Positions 51,822-60,388 of a stretch of 64,000 nucleotides of DNA are shown piece by piece; the first letter of the stretch is position 1, and each line of letters begins with the position of its first letter. The DNA comes from JACMQW01 sp964536965 (GTDB lineage Bacteria; Bdellovibrionota; UBA1018). A program made the position numbers and the translations under genes. Location: the NCBI GenBank assembly GCA_964536965.1, contig CAZIAL010000010.1, forward strand, positions 1 to 64,000. Reading direction: 5' to 3'. The notes beneath the pieces were generated by a model. That model was not told the origin of the DNA. It made no database searches and saw only the letters and a program-made list of their open reading frames with translations.

Positions 51822-52850
51822 ATGAACGCAATCCGTCTCGCTCTCGTCGCCACCCTGCTCGCTCCTTCCGCATTCGCCCACTCGGGAAAGGGCCACCCGA
51901 ACCATCGCTGGGATCAGGATGCGCGCGGCTTCCGCAGCTACCAGGAAGTGTTCTCGCTTCCTCAGAATTCGTCGAGCGCGACTCGCGCTCCGGTCGAAAA
52001 GATCGACGCCGCCTATCTCGAAGAATCGCTCCGCATGCTCACCGGCGAGAAGGATGCGACGATGGCGAATCGCAAAGCCGCTGCGGGACGCGCGGCCGCA
52101 CGCGCTTTCCTCCGCCAAGAGTTCACGGCGCTCGGCTATACCGTGACCGAAGAAGCTTACTCGAGCGGCTCGAACCTCGTCGCCGAAAAAGCCGGCCGCT
52201 CCGGTAAATTCCTGATCGTCTCCGCGCACTATGATTCGGTCGGTAATGCGGGTGCGGACGACGACGGCACGGGTACGGTCGCCCTCCTCGGAACCGCGAA
52301 GCTGCTCGGCGACCGCGTGCTCGAAAACGGCGTCCGGTTCGTCGCCTTCGACGAAGAAGAGCTCGGCCTGGTCGGCTCGAAGGCTTATGTCCGCGACCTC
52401 GGCACGATCGAGCGCGCTTCCATCATCGGAAATCTCCAGATCGAGATGCTCGGCTACAACTCGAAGAAGGACGGAAAGTTCCATGTGATCTCTTGCGATC
52501 GTCCGGATTCGCAGTTTCTCGTCGATGCGTTCACGACCGTCGTAGCGAACGCGGGCACCGGTCTCCAGATCACCCGCAGCTGCACCGACCGGAGCGACCA
52601 CGCGAGCTTCTGGGATGCGAACATTCCGGCCATCGTCATCTCCCAAAACTTCTTCGGTGGCGACGCGAACCCTTGTTATCACCGCGCATGCGATAAAATC
52701 GATGGCGTCGACTTCCGCTATTTCCAAAATACCGCCGAAGCGGCCGCGAATGTCGTCATCCAGATCGCGACGACCGCCGCTCCGACCACGCCGCCTCGCG
52801 CGCCGAGCGAACCTCCGCGCCAGAGCCAGTGGCCGAAGTCGGCTCGCTGA
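51822..52850 (+). CDS. M28-family aminopeptidase, exported
   Basis: 342 residues. Signal peptide MNAIRLALVATLLAPSAFA. Co-catalytic zinc motif: SAHYDSVG, GADDDGTGT, DEEELGLVGSKAY, and SDHASFWDAN later. The C-terminal tail is Thr/Pro/Arg-rich (TTAAPTTPPRAPSEPP). Exported Zn aminopeptidase for peptide degradation. It precedes, in opposite orientation, the BtuF-like gene, with a 40-bp gap. Confidence 0.9.
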   Translation: MNAIRLALVATLLAPSAFAHSGKGHPNHRWDQDARGFRSYQEVFSLPQNSSSATRAPVEKIDAAYLEESLRMLTGEKDATMANRKAAAGRAAARAFLRQEFTALGYTVTEEAYSSGSNLVAEKAGRSGKFLIVSAHYDSVGNAGADDDGTGTVALLGTAKLLGDRVLENGVRFVAFDEEELGLVGSKAYVRDLGTIERASIIGNLQIEMLGYNSKKDGKFHVISCDRPDSQFLVDAFTTVVANAGTGLQITRSCTDRSDHASFWDANIPAIVISQNFFGGDANPCYHRACDKIDGVDFRYFQNTAEAAANVVIQIATTAAPTTPPRAPSEPPRQSQWPKSAR

Positions 52851-52864
52851 TCGCGCGGCAGTAT

Positions 52865-52894
52865 CGCCAACCCGATTAGCGCCAACCCGATTAG
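52865..52894. repeat. 15-bp perfect tandem duplication
   Basis: CGCCAACCCGATTAG twice, at 52865-52879 and 52880-52894, between the convergent M28 and BtuF-like genes. The second copy includes the BtuF stop codon. Confidence 0.9.
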
Positions 52895-53847
52895 ACTGAG
52901 GGAGTAGCCCATTCCCAACCGCGACTGCCGTCGGAAAGCGGCGCGCGCTCGAACTTAAATTTGCCGGGATAAATGATCTCCGCCAGAACCTCGAGCGCTT
53001 CGACCGTGCGCGGACCGGGACGATTCAGATACTGGTTTCCATCCGCGATCGCGACCCTTCCCTCTCGGTACGCGCGAAGTCCGCGGAACTTCGGATTCTC
53101 GGTGAGGAGGCCAATCTCTCGTTTCGTCCGCGCGAGATCGAATCCGCAGGGCGCGACGATGACGACGTCGGGATCCGCGGCGATGAGTTCTTCCATCGTC
53201 ATTCGCGGCGAATGTTTTCCGGACGCGCCGAAGAGATTTTCTCCGGCGGCCGCTGCGACGAGTTCGGGCATCCAGTTGCCCGCCGCCATCATCGGCTCGA
53301 TCCATTCGATCATGGCGACCCGAGGCCGGACGCCGCCGTTTTCCTTTTCGATGATCCGGTGTGCGATCCGCGTGATCGCGGAGATGCGTCCCCGGAGTTC
53401 CGCGACGAGCCGATCCCCTTTCGCTTCGAGCTCGAGCGCGCGGGCCACGCGCCGAATATCCTCGTAGATGTCGGCGAGCGCGTTCGGCTGCAGGGACACG
53501 ATTTTTCCGGCGAACCCGGTCTGTTCGGCGAGAGCCAGTTCGACGTCCTTCAGGCTGACCGCGCAGACTTCGCACTGGGTTTGGGTGAGAATGACGTCCG
53601 GATTCAGCGACCGCAGCTTTTCCCGGTCCACCTCATAGATCGAAAGCGCGTCGCGGACGCGGGCCTTCACTTCGCGGTCGATCTGCGCGGACGAGCCTCC
53701 GGTCGGAAAGGACGGGATCGTCACTTGGGGCAGTGTCCGGACGGAAAGCGGAAAGTCGCATTCGTGGGAGCGACCGACGAGGCGAGAAGTCGCGCCCAGG
53801 GCGGCGACAATTTCGGTGGAGGAAGCGATCAGGGAAAGGACGCGCAA
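52891..53847 (-). CDS. BtuF-like cobalamin/metal-chelate binding protein without signal peptide
   Basis: 318 residues. Start is TTG at 53847 with SD GGAGG 6 bp upstream. The TroA/BtuF fold is marked by MRVLSLIASSTEIVAALGATSRLVGRSHECD, LNPDVILTQTQC, and AADPDVVIVAPCGFD. No signal peptide precedes the core, unlike periplasmic BtuF. No BtuC/D genes are seen. It follows the DUF5522 gene by 15 bp, so the two may be co-transcribed. The unexported form is known in various bacteria but its role is not settled. Confidence 0.75.
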   Translation of the reverse strand: MRVLSLIASSTEIVAALGATSRLVGRSHECDFPLSVRTLPQVTIPSFPTGGSSAQIDREVKARVRDALSIYEVDREKLRSLNPDVILTQTQCEVCAVSLKDVELALAEQTGFAGKIVSLQPNALADIYEDIRRVARALELEAKGDRLVAELRGRISAITRIAHRIIEKENGGVRPRVAMIEWIEPMMAAGNWMPELVAAAAGENLFGASGKHSPRMTMEELIAADPDVVIVAPCGFDLARTKREIGLLTENPKFRGLRAYREGRVAIADGNQYLNRPGPRTVEALEVLAEIIYPGKFKFERAPLSDGSRGWEWATPSV

Positions 53848-53862
53848 CGGAAACCTCCGGAG

Positions 53863-54087
53863 TTAGTCTTGTTTGGTTTTTTTCGGAGAAGGATCTGCCT
53901 TCGGCCGCCGCTCCGCCGGGACGTTCTCATATTCGTAGGGACAGTGACGACAACCCGACCCGCAGCAGACTCCGCGCGCGAGGTGATATTCAGCCGTAAA
54001 CACCATCAGTCCCGAAGGATCGAAGTAGTAATGGACCCCTTCGACCAGTTTCGCCGGCAAGCGGTTCGGATTCGTCACCTCTCGCAA
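53863..54087 (-). CDS. DUF5522-like small cysteine protein
   Basis: 74 residues. The core YYFDPSGLMVFTAEYHLARG then CCGSGCRHCPYEY is the DUF5522 signature: an FTA-x-YH-L-x-RG followed by CCxxxCxxCPY, a likely metal-binding cluster. Pro/Lys-rich C-terminus. Function unknown; likely Zn or Fe-S. First gene of a possible pair with the BtuF-like gene. Confidence 0.8.
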   Translation of the reverse strand: MREVTNPNRLPAKLVEGVHYYFDPSGLMVFTAEYHLARGVCCGSGCRHCPYEYENVPAERRPKADPSPKKTKQD

Positions 54088-54249
54088 GTCTCAAGGAGCT
54101 TCGCGCAAGTCAAAGCCGACCACGACCCACCGTCAAATTTCTAGGTAGCGGATTGGGACTTTTCGCGGTGGCCCGCAGGTTGCTTCGGAAATTCTAAGAG
54201 GCTCGATTTTACCCCCCCCCTCCACCCTTGAAGTAAGCGAGAGACCGAA

Positions 54250-54666
54250 ATGAAAACCCGCTTTGATTCCGATTTGAGACACCGTGATTTCCGGGACTAC
54301 GATTCGTCCGTCATGTCCTCGCTCACGCTCTTTTTCACGATGGTTCTCGCGATTCTGGCCCTCTTCTTCGCCCGCTCGGCCCACGGGGGCGGCGCCGTCT
54401 CCCGCCAGGAGTTCCTCTCCCAGATCCGAAACGAGGAAGTCCGAGAGTTCGTGGAGTCGAATTTTCGTCTCGCCGACGAGGGTCGGGCGCTTCGCGCCGG
54501 GCGGCATCTCCCGAACGCCGGCGAACGGGTCGCGCCATTTGAAATCGAAGCCTACCCCGCGAATGCGGATCGGCCGGTGATCGTCCGCATCGGCGGACCC
54601 GACGCGGCCGTGGAAGTTCTCGCCTGCGAGGAGAGCACCCATTTCGCCGACTGTAAGTACCGCTAA
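54250..54666 (+). CDS. small membrane-anchored hypothetical protein
   Basis: 138 residues. After ~20 charged residues comes one hydrophobic helix (MSSLTLFFTMVLAILALFFA), then a periplasmic-type tail with two Cys (LACEES and DCKYR). Not recognised. A run of nine C at 54212-54220 lies upstream but outside the frame. Confidence 0.45.
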   Translation: MKTRFDSDLRHRDFRDYDSSVMSSLTLFFTMVLAILALFFARSAHGGGAVSRQEFLSQIRNEEVREFVESNFRLADEGRALRAGRHLPNAGERVAPFEIEAYPANADRPVIVRIGGPDAAVEVLACEESTHFADCKYR

Positions 54667-54765
54667 GCGTTATTACTTCGTCCGGGCGCTCCATGAGCTG
54701 TGATTTAACCCGACAATTCGCTTTGCGGCGGCTATCCCATCCCTTAGATTCATCAGTCTCAAACT

Positions 54766-57321
54766 ATGAATTTTCAGGTCTGGATCCAGTCGCAAATCCC
54801 CGGAGTCTCCCAAAAATCTGCCGAAAGCGTGCTTGCGCTGACCGCGGAGGGCGCCACCCTCCCGTTCATCGCCCGCTACCGGAAAGAAGCGACCGGCGGC
54901 CTGGACGAAGTCCAGATCCAGAAAGTGATCGACGCGAAAAAGTCGTGGGAGACCCTCACCCATCGCCAGTCCTTCATCATCGGCGAGATCGAGAAGCAGG
55001 GAAAACTCACGGACGAACTGAAATCGAAAATTCTCAGTACGTTCCAGTCCACGCTCCTCGAGGATCTCTACCTTCCGTACAAGGTGAAAAAGAAATCGAA
55101 AGCCACGCTCGCGAAGGAGGCCGGACTCCAGCCGCTCGCCGACTGGATCTGGGACTGTGGCCACGGCACGGTAAAGCCCGAGCCGGGTCAGACGCTCGAG
55201 ATCTGGGCGTTCACGTTTAGAAACGAAGAAAAAGGTTTCACCGACGCCGAGAAATGCATTCAGGGCGCACAAGACATCCTGGTCGAGCGCCTTTCGGAAC
55301 GCGCCGACCTGCGCGCGGAAGTTCGCGAACGCATCTCGAAGAGCGGCTGCCTGAAGACGGCGAAGGCCGCGAAGGCGAAGCCGAACTCGAAGTACGAGCT
55401 TTATTTCGATTACCGCGAGCCCCTGACCGCGCTGATGAAGCCCGAAGCCTCGCATCGCTATCTCGCGATTCGGCGCGGATGGATGGAAGAGGAGCTTTCC
55501 ATCTCGGTCACGGGTCCGGCGAACGCCGAGCCCGATTCTTTCGAAAAGGAACTGCAGCAGATCTTCGAAGCCGAAGCTTCGAACGTTTCGGATCCGGCGC
55601 AGTCTCCCGGCCAGGAAGTACTCATGCGCGCGGCGAAACTTGCGTTCAAGGCACATGTCCTGCCGGCGATCGAGAATGAAATGCATAAGAAGCTGAAGGA
55701 CGTCGCGGATACGACGGCGATCGACGTCTTCGCGGAAAACGTGAAGAAGCTCCTGCTGGCCGCCCCCTTCGGACCGAAAGCGGTCTTAGGCGTCGATCCG
55801 GGGATTCGCACCGGCTGCAAGCTCGCCGTCGTCTCCGATACCGGAAAGTTCGTCGGCGATACGGTGATCCATCTCCAGACCGACGAAGGCAAAGCCAAGG
55901 CGAAGGAACTGCTCAGCACCATTCTAAAGATGGGAGACATCCGCGCGATCGCCGTCGGGAACGGAACCGCCGGCCGCGAGACCGAAGCCTTCCTTCGCCA
56001 GACGGTGAAAGAAGCCGGGGTCGAAATCCCCGTCGTCATGGTGAACGAGTCCGGAGCGTCGGTTTACTCCGCCTCCGAAGTCGCTCGCGAGGAATTTCCC
56101 GAACTCGACGTCACCGTCCGCGGCGCGATCTCGATCGCCCGCCGTCTCCAGGATCCACTGGCCGAGCTCGTGAAAATCGAACCGAAATCCATCGGCGTCG
56201 GCCAGTACCAGCACGATGTCTCGCCGAATAGCCTGAAGAAGTCGCTCGAGCTCGTCGTCGATAGCTGCGTGAACTCGGTCGGCGTGAATCTGAATACGGC
56301 GTCGAAGTACGTGCTCTCGCGCGTCTCCGGCATCGGCCCGGGCCTCGCGGCGGCGATCATCGAGTACCGCGGCCAGAAGGGCATCTTCAAGTCTCGCCGC
56401 GACCTGCTCGAAGTCTCTCGCTTCTCGGAGAAGACCTTCGAACAAGCGGCGGGTTTCCTGCGCATTCCGGAGTCCGAGCAGCCGCTCGACAACACCGGAG
56501 TCCACCCTGAGCGGTACGCGGATCTCGAGTCGGCGGCCGTAAGCCTCGGGAAGTCGATCCGCGAAATCATGGGCGCCGAAGGCGTCCGCGAGATCCGCGC
56601 GTCGAAGGAACTCTCGCAGAAGCTCCGCGAAAAACTCGGCGAATTCACCTTCGATGACGTGCTGAAAGAACTCGAGAAGCCGGGGCGCGATCCGCGAGAC
56701 GCGTTCGTGCCCTTCTCGTATCGCGACGATATTTTCGAAGTAAAGGACCTCCAGCCGAACATGATCTGCCCCGGAATCGTGACGAACGTCACGAACTTCG
56801 GCGCCTTCGTCGACATCGGCGTCCACCAGGACGGCCTCGTCCACATCTCGCAGCTTTCGAATACGTTCGTGAAGGATCCGCGCGATGTCGTGAGTCCGGG
56901 CGACCGCGTGACCGTAAAGGTCATGGAAGTGAATAAGGAAAAGAACCAGATTTCGCTGACGATGAAGACCGGCGAATCGGCCGCGAAGGCATCCTCCGAG
57001 CGCGGGGATAAATCCGCGGGCGAAAAATCCGAACGTAAGGAGCGGGGGGATCGCCCTCGCCGTCCGAAACGTCCTCCGCCGGCCGCACCGACCATGACGG
57101 GCACGGGAGTTTCCATCAAGCCGAAGGGCGAACGAACCGCTCCGGCTGCGCGCGTGGGCGCCGGCCCGGGCGGGAAGACCAGTATTTCGACCGGACAGGA
57201 TCGTGGATTCGGCGGCACGGGCGCGGGTCCGTCTCCGCGGGGATCGGCACCCGCTCCGAAAGATCTGAAACACAATCCTTTCGCGGCCCTCGCCGGGCTG
57301 AAAGGCGCCCTCAAACGATAA
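54766..57321 (+). CDS. tex: Tex-family transcription accessory protein
   Basis: 851 residues. Tex N-terminal helical region, YqgF-like RNase H fold (GVDPGIRTGCKLAV, NGTAGRETE), helix-hairpin-helix pair (LSRVSGIGPGLAAAII) and an S1 RNA-binding domain (GIVTNVTNFGAFVDIGVHQDGLVHISQL). The ~100 C-terminal residues beyond S1 are low-complexity, Lys/Arg/Pro/Gly-rich and variable. Binds RNA and affects transcription and RNA decay. The region upstream is unlinked to the exported gene before it. Confidence 0.93.
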   Translation: MNFQVWIQSQIPGVSQKSAESVLALTAEGATLPFIARYRKEATGGLDEVQIQKVIDAKKSWETLTHRQSFIIGEIEKQGKLTDELKSKILSTFQSTLLEDLYLPYKVKKKSKATLAKEAGLQPLADWIWDCGHGTVKPEPGQTLEIWAFTFRNEEKGFTDAEKCIQGAQDILVERLSERADLRAEVRERISKSGCLKTAKAAKAKPNSKYELYFDYREPLTALMKPEASHRYLAIRRGWMEEELSISVTGPANAEPDSFEKELQQIFEAEASNVSDPAQSPGQEVLMRAAKLAFKAHVLPAIENEMHKKLKDVADTTAIDVFAENVKKLLLAAPFGPKAVLGVDPGIRTGCKLAVVSDTGKFVGDTVIHLQTDEGKAKAKELLSTILKMGDIRAIAVGNGTAGRETEAFLRQTVKEAGVEIPVVMVNESGASVYSASEVAREEFPELDVTVRGAISIARRLQDPLAELVKIEPKSIGVGQYQHDVSPNSLKKSLELVVDSCVNSVGVNLNTASKYVLSRVSGIGPGLAAAIIEYRGQKGIFKSRRDLLEVSRFSEKTFEQAAGFLRIPESEQPLDNTGVHPERYADLESAAVSLGKSIREIMGAEGVREIRASKELSQKLREKLGEFTFDDVLKELEKPGRDPRDAFVPFSYRDDIFEVKDLQPNMICPGIVTNVTNFGAFVDIGVHQDGLVHISQLSNTFVKDPRDVVSPGDRVTVKVMEVNKEKNQISLTMKTGESAAKASSERGDKSAGEKSERKERGDRPRRPKRPPPAAPTMTGTGVSIKPKGERTAPAARVGAGPGGKTSISTGQDRGFGGTGAGPSPRGSAPAPKDLKHNPFAALAGLKGALKR

Positions 57322-57347
57322 TCGGCGAGTGTGCCGACGGCGCCTCG

Positions 57348-57911
57348 CTACTGGTTCTGCTTGAGTTCGACGAGGACGCGATCACCCATGATCAAGTCGC
57401 GTGCGGGGTCGATCGAGACCGTCCAATTTTTTCCGGTCGAAGTTTTCAGCCGGTATTTCATCCCCGCTTGGGCGGGGAATCGATAACTTCCGTCGAGGCC
57501 AAAACGAAAACGAACCACATCGGTTCCATCCGCGTCTTCGATCGTCATGCGGAAGCTGCGACAAAGTTCACGATTTTCCGTCGGATCGTCCGGAAGACGA
57601 ACGATGCAGTCGAAGAGGATCGCGTCCTTTACGGCCTGGCGCTCGGCCGCGGCTGGCTTTTCGTTCGATTTATGGATCGGGCGATCGGCCGCCTTCTCCG
57701 CCGCACGTTCCATCCGTTCTTTCCGAGTTCCGCGAGGAGGAGCGACCGTCGGCGGTGCCTTCGCGGGCGGAGGCAATGCGGGGGTGTCCACGATGGTCGA
57801 GGGCGACTCCTGGGGAGGGGCGGATTCCGGAGACGATGCGCACCCCGAAATCACGGCCTGGGCCGCGATCAGCAGGGTCAGGACCGATGTTCGGACGAAG
57901 GAATGGGGCAT
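57348..57911 (-). CDS. lipoprotein of unknown function
   Basis: 187 residues. Lipobox AVISGCASS. Pro/Ala-rich linker (PPPAKAPPTVAPP) and a charged segment (KERMERAAEKAADR) lead to a beta-rich end (FRMTIEDADGTDVVRFRFGLDGSYRFP). Two Cys in the folded part (FDCIVR, ELCRSF). Not recognised; probably attached to the outer membrane. Divergent from the HExxH gene 50 bp away. Confidence 0.55.
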   Translation of the reverse strand: MPHSFVRTSVLTLLIAAQAVISGCASSPESAPPQESPSTIVDTPALPPPAKAPPTVAPPRGTRKERMERAAEKAADRPIHKSNEKPAAAERQAVKDAILFDCIVRLPDDPTENRELCRSFRMTIEDADGTDVVRFRFGLDGSYRFPAQAGMKYRLKTSTGKNWTVSIDPARDLIMGDRVLVELKQNQ

Positions 57912-57960
57912 ACCCGCGATGGTAATGCGAAAGTACCGAAAACTCTATAGACTGAAACCC

Positions 57961-58926
57961 ATGCCGAAACGAAAAAGTCGGGTGAAAAAGACTCGATTCG
58001 AGGACCGACTGCAACTCGCGTCCTGGAAATCCAAGGGCCAGGCCTCTGCACTCCGGAAGAATCTCGAGCTTTACGCGGAGCGAAGGAAACCCCAGGTCAC
58101 GGACGCATTGCCGGGTCAGGCGTTCGACGGATTTTACCTCGCAACGAGCGCGCTCTTCCGGCGTTCACGCGCCATGTACCGAAAGGCCGGCGGAGAATTC
58201 GAAGCGCGTCTAGTGACTTCAGCGCGCAGTCTTTCGTCGGATATCCTGCTTGAGAATCGGATCCAGTACTCGCCTACCGAAGATGAACTCCTCTGGGCCG
58301 CGACGGATCCGGCGGAAAAACGGAATGACGAAGGACTGCTCCGACTCGTAACCTATTCGACTTCGGTCTTTCATGAGCAGAGCCACCGGATTCTGTGGAA
58401 AACCCTTCCCCCGCCCGCGGATCGCAGCGAAGCCGGGCTGAGTCGCTATCTGAATTTCGTCGAAGCGGTCGTCGTCGGCATCGATATGGCCCTCGGCGAC
58501 GAGCTCGGGCCACGACTTTCTTCACTCGGGTACCTTTCGGGAACGCTCTACGATCCAGGAAGCCACGCGAAGTTTCGCACTCGCCGCGAGAAGCGCAACT
58601 ACCTCCAGATGGCCATCCGGACGACTTACCTCGCCCTCGAGCTTTTCGAGAAACCGCGGATCCGTCGCGCGCTGAAGGCGTGGCGCCCGAGCTGGCTGCC
58701 CGCGCTTCCGCCGGAAGCGGCGGAACATGCGGTCGCACGCGCGCTTCGACTGGATCCGGCGTTCGTGCGGATCACGAACCTGCTTTGGCAGGAAAAGCAC
58801 CTGAGCGCGGTCGGCGCCAAATTCAAATCGGCACCCCCGGGCGGCCTCGTGCTGGATCGCGACCCCGAAATCTGGGTGTCCCCCTATCTCGCGATCGAGC
58901 GTGTTTTCGATCATCTCGGAATTTAA
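57961..58926 (+). CDS. hypothetical protein with an HExxH-type motif
   Basis: 321 residues, basic N-terminus (PKRKSRVKKTRFED), no signal peptide. Mostly helical. Residues ~137-141 read FHEQSH (HEQSH, an HExxH zinc-peptidase-type motif), with Glu in NFVEAVVVGIDMALGDELG about 30 residues on as a possible third ligand. No other hydrolase signature is visible, and the family is unknown. Could be a cytoplasmic gluzincin-like peptidase or a chance motif. Start ATG at 57961 is the first Met of the frame beyond the divergent gene. Confidence 0.5.
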   Translation: MPKRKSRVKKTRFEDRLQLASWKSKGQASALRKNLELYAERRKPQVTDALPGQAFDGFYLATSALFRRSRAMYRKAGGEFEARLVTSARSLSSDILLENRIQYSPTEDELLWAATDPAEKRNDEGLLRLVTYSTSVFHEQSHRILWKTLPPPADRSEAGLSRYLNFVEAVVVGIDMALGDELGPRLSSLGYLSGTLYDPGSHAKFRTRREKRNYLQMAIRTTYLALELFEKPRIRRALKAWRPSWLPALPPEAAEHAVARALRLDPAFVRITNLLWQEKHLSAVGAKFKSAPPGGLVLDRDPEIWVSPYLAIERVFDHLGI

Positions 58927-58973
58927 CGGGCTGAACGCCAATCGCCTGACGTCCGCGGTCTAACCCTTCCGGA

Positions 58974-60011
58974 GTGAAGCGGATCGAAACGGGAAAAACG
59001 TTTAGATTTCCGCCGAATCCGTCGATGGAAGAGGGCATGGTGTCCCCACCTGACAATAACCGTTCGAGCTTACTTCTCGAAGACGTCCATTCCCGAAAAC
59101 GGTATCCGATTTCGGCCGGAACGACGTTCGGCCGGACGGAGGCGGAACATCGTTTTCCGGACGACGCCCTGCTCAGCCGAAAACACTTTCGCATCTGGGT
59201 CGACGGCGGAAAAATCCTGATCCAGGATCTCGGCTCGCGAAACCGCACGCGGGTGAATGGAACTCCGGTCGCGACGAAACAGCCCCAGGAAGTCAACCCG
59301 GGGGATGAAATCACGGCGGGAAAACTCCGACTCGTCGTAAAAGATCTCGATCTCCCTTTCGTACCCGCGGCGCCCACGGTCGCCGAAATCAAGTGCAGCT
59401 CCGGAAAGATCACGGCCGCGCATCTCGCCGGACTTCTCCCCCGCCCCGTCACGCCGCCGCTCGGATTTCTGGGCGCGACTCGCGCCTTCTTCACGGCGAA
59501 ACGCTGGAACGCCTCCAACGGTCTGGTCGTCAGTCTGACGCTCGCCTTCTTCGTGGTTCCCGAAATCGCGGAAATCATCGCCTTCGAAAGCGAAGGCGAA
59601 CTTCCCCATTCGCCGGCGAATCTCGTGCTCCGCCTCTTCGGCGTCGTCGCCCTCGGAGCCGCGCCGATCTGGGTTTTTCAGTACTGGATTTCCCGCCGTT
59701 TCCTCAACGCGGGATGGAGCCGTCTCGCCAGCGCCGGCCTCGCGGTCGCCGCCCTCTTCGTCACGTCGAGCTACGTCGGCACGATGATGGGCTATGACCA
59801 GAAATACGGCGAGAATCGGATCTACGCGGCTTGCGTGGACCCGCGGTCGCGCACCCTCGAACACTGTCGAGCGGTCGCGCTTTCCGCCGGACCGATCTGG
59901 GAAAACCTACCCGCCCATCTGCGGAATCCCGCCGAGATCTTTCGGGCGGCGAGCGAAAACGGACTCCCGGACGCGGCCGGGACGGCCGACCGGATGCCGG
60001 CCTCGCGATAA
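58974..60011 (+). CDS. FHA-domain membrane protein
   Basis: 345 residues. N-terminal FHA domain at ~40-110 with FGRTEAEHRFPDDALLSRKH (GR-x..SR-x-H) and QDLGSRNRTRVNG (N-G), so the phosphothreonine site looks intact. Three hydrophobic helices follow (VVSLTLAFFVVPEIAEII, VLRLFGVVALGAAPIWVFQY, LASAGLAVAALFVTSS), and a ~75-residue soluble end with two Cys. Start GTG 58974, or ATG 59025 or 59037. Probably anchors a phospho-signalling partner at the membrane; no kinase is adjacent. Confidence 0.7.
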   Translation: MKRIETGKTFRFPPNPSMEEGMVSPPDNNRSSLLLEDVHSRKRYPISAGTTFGRTEAEHRFPDDALLSRKHFRIWVDGGKILIQDLGSRNRTRVNGTPVATKQPQEVNPGDEITAGKLRLVVKDLDLPFVPAAPTVAEIKCSSGKITAAHLAGLLPRPVTPPLGFLGATRAFFTAKRWNASNGLVVSLTLAFFVVPEIAEIIAFESEGELPHSPANLVLRLFGVVALGAAPIWVFQYWISRRFLNAGWSRLASAGLAVAALFVTSSYVGTMMGYDQKYGENRIYAACVDPRSRTLEHCRAVALSAGPIWENLPAHLRNPAEIFRAASENGLPDAAGTADRMPASR

Positions 60012-60029
60012 ATCGGTGGCCCCGAAAAC

Positions 60030-60332
60030 TTACCAGGGCGAACCGGAAGGCAGACCGATTTCTTCGGCCATCCGCTGCACCTGACGACGCTGCGGAAAAT
60101 TCTTCTGCGAGTCGAGGCTGGCCGGCCGCCGGAGCAGCTGTAAATTCGGCTCGGGCAGACGCGATCCTTCGTCGGTCGTCAGCCGGACATCCATCAAATG
60201 ATATCCAGGATCCGGCACGACGCCGAAGCGGCGCAGATCCTCTTCCGCTCTCGCGCCGGGCGCGCTGACGAGCGAAAATAAGAGCAAAGACCAGGAGAAC
60301 AACGTAGCCCACGGACGTCCGGAATTGTTCAT
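60030..60332 (-). CDS. small exported hypothetical protein
   Basis: 100 residues; signal peptide WATLFSWSLLLFSLVSAPGARA, cut before EEDLRR. Short mature part, no cysteine pair. It lies 56 bp after the tgt-mnmD gene on the same strand and may be the last gene of that operon. Function unknown. Confidence 0.45.
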   Translation of the reverse strand: MNNSGRPWATLFSWSLLLFSLVSAPGARAEEDLRRFGVVPDPGYHLMDVRLTTDEGSRLPEPNLQLLRRPASLDSQKNFPQRRQVQRMAEEIGLPSGSPW

Positions 60333-60388
60333 CTCTCTATACTATCGCGAGAGAATTCGCGTGTCGTCTGTGTCCCGGATGACCCGGC

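Noticed and set aside
53848..54087. Cobalamin riboswitch ahead of the BtuF-like gene
   Set aside because: Only 15 bp separate it from DUF5522, and no B12-box-like conserved block is seen upstream of either gene.
54212..54220. Nine-C tract as a phase-variation switch
   Set aside because: It is about 30 bp upstream of, not inside, the small membrane gene, and a single intergenic tract is no evidence of switching.
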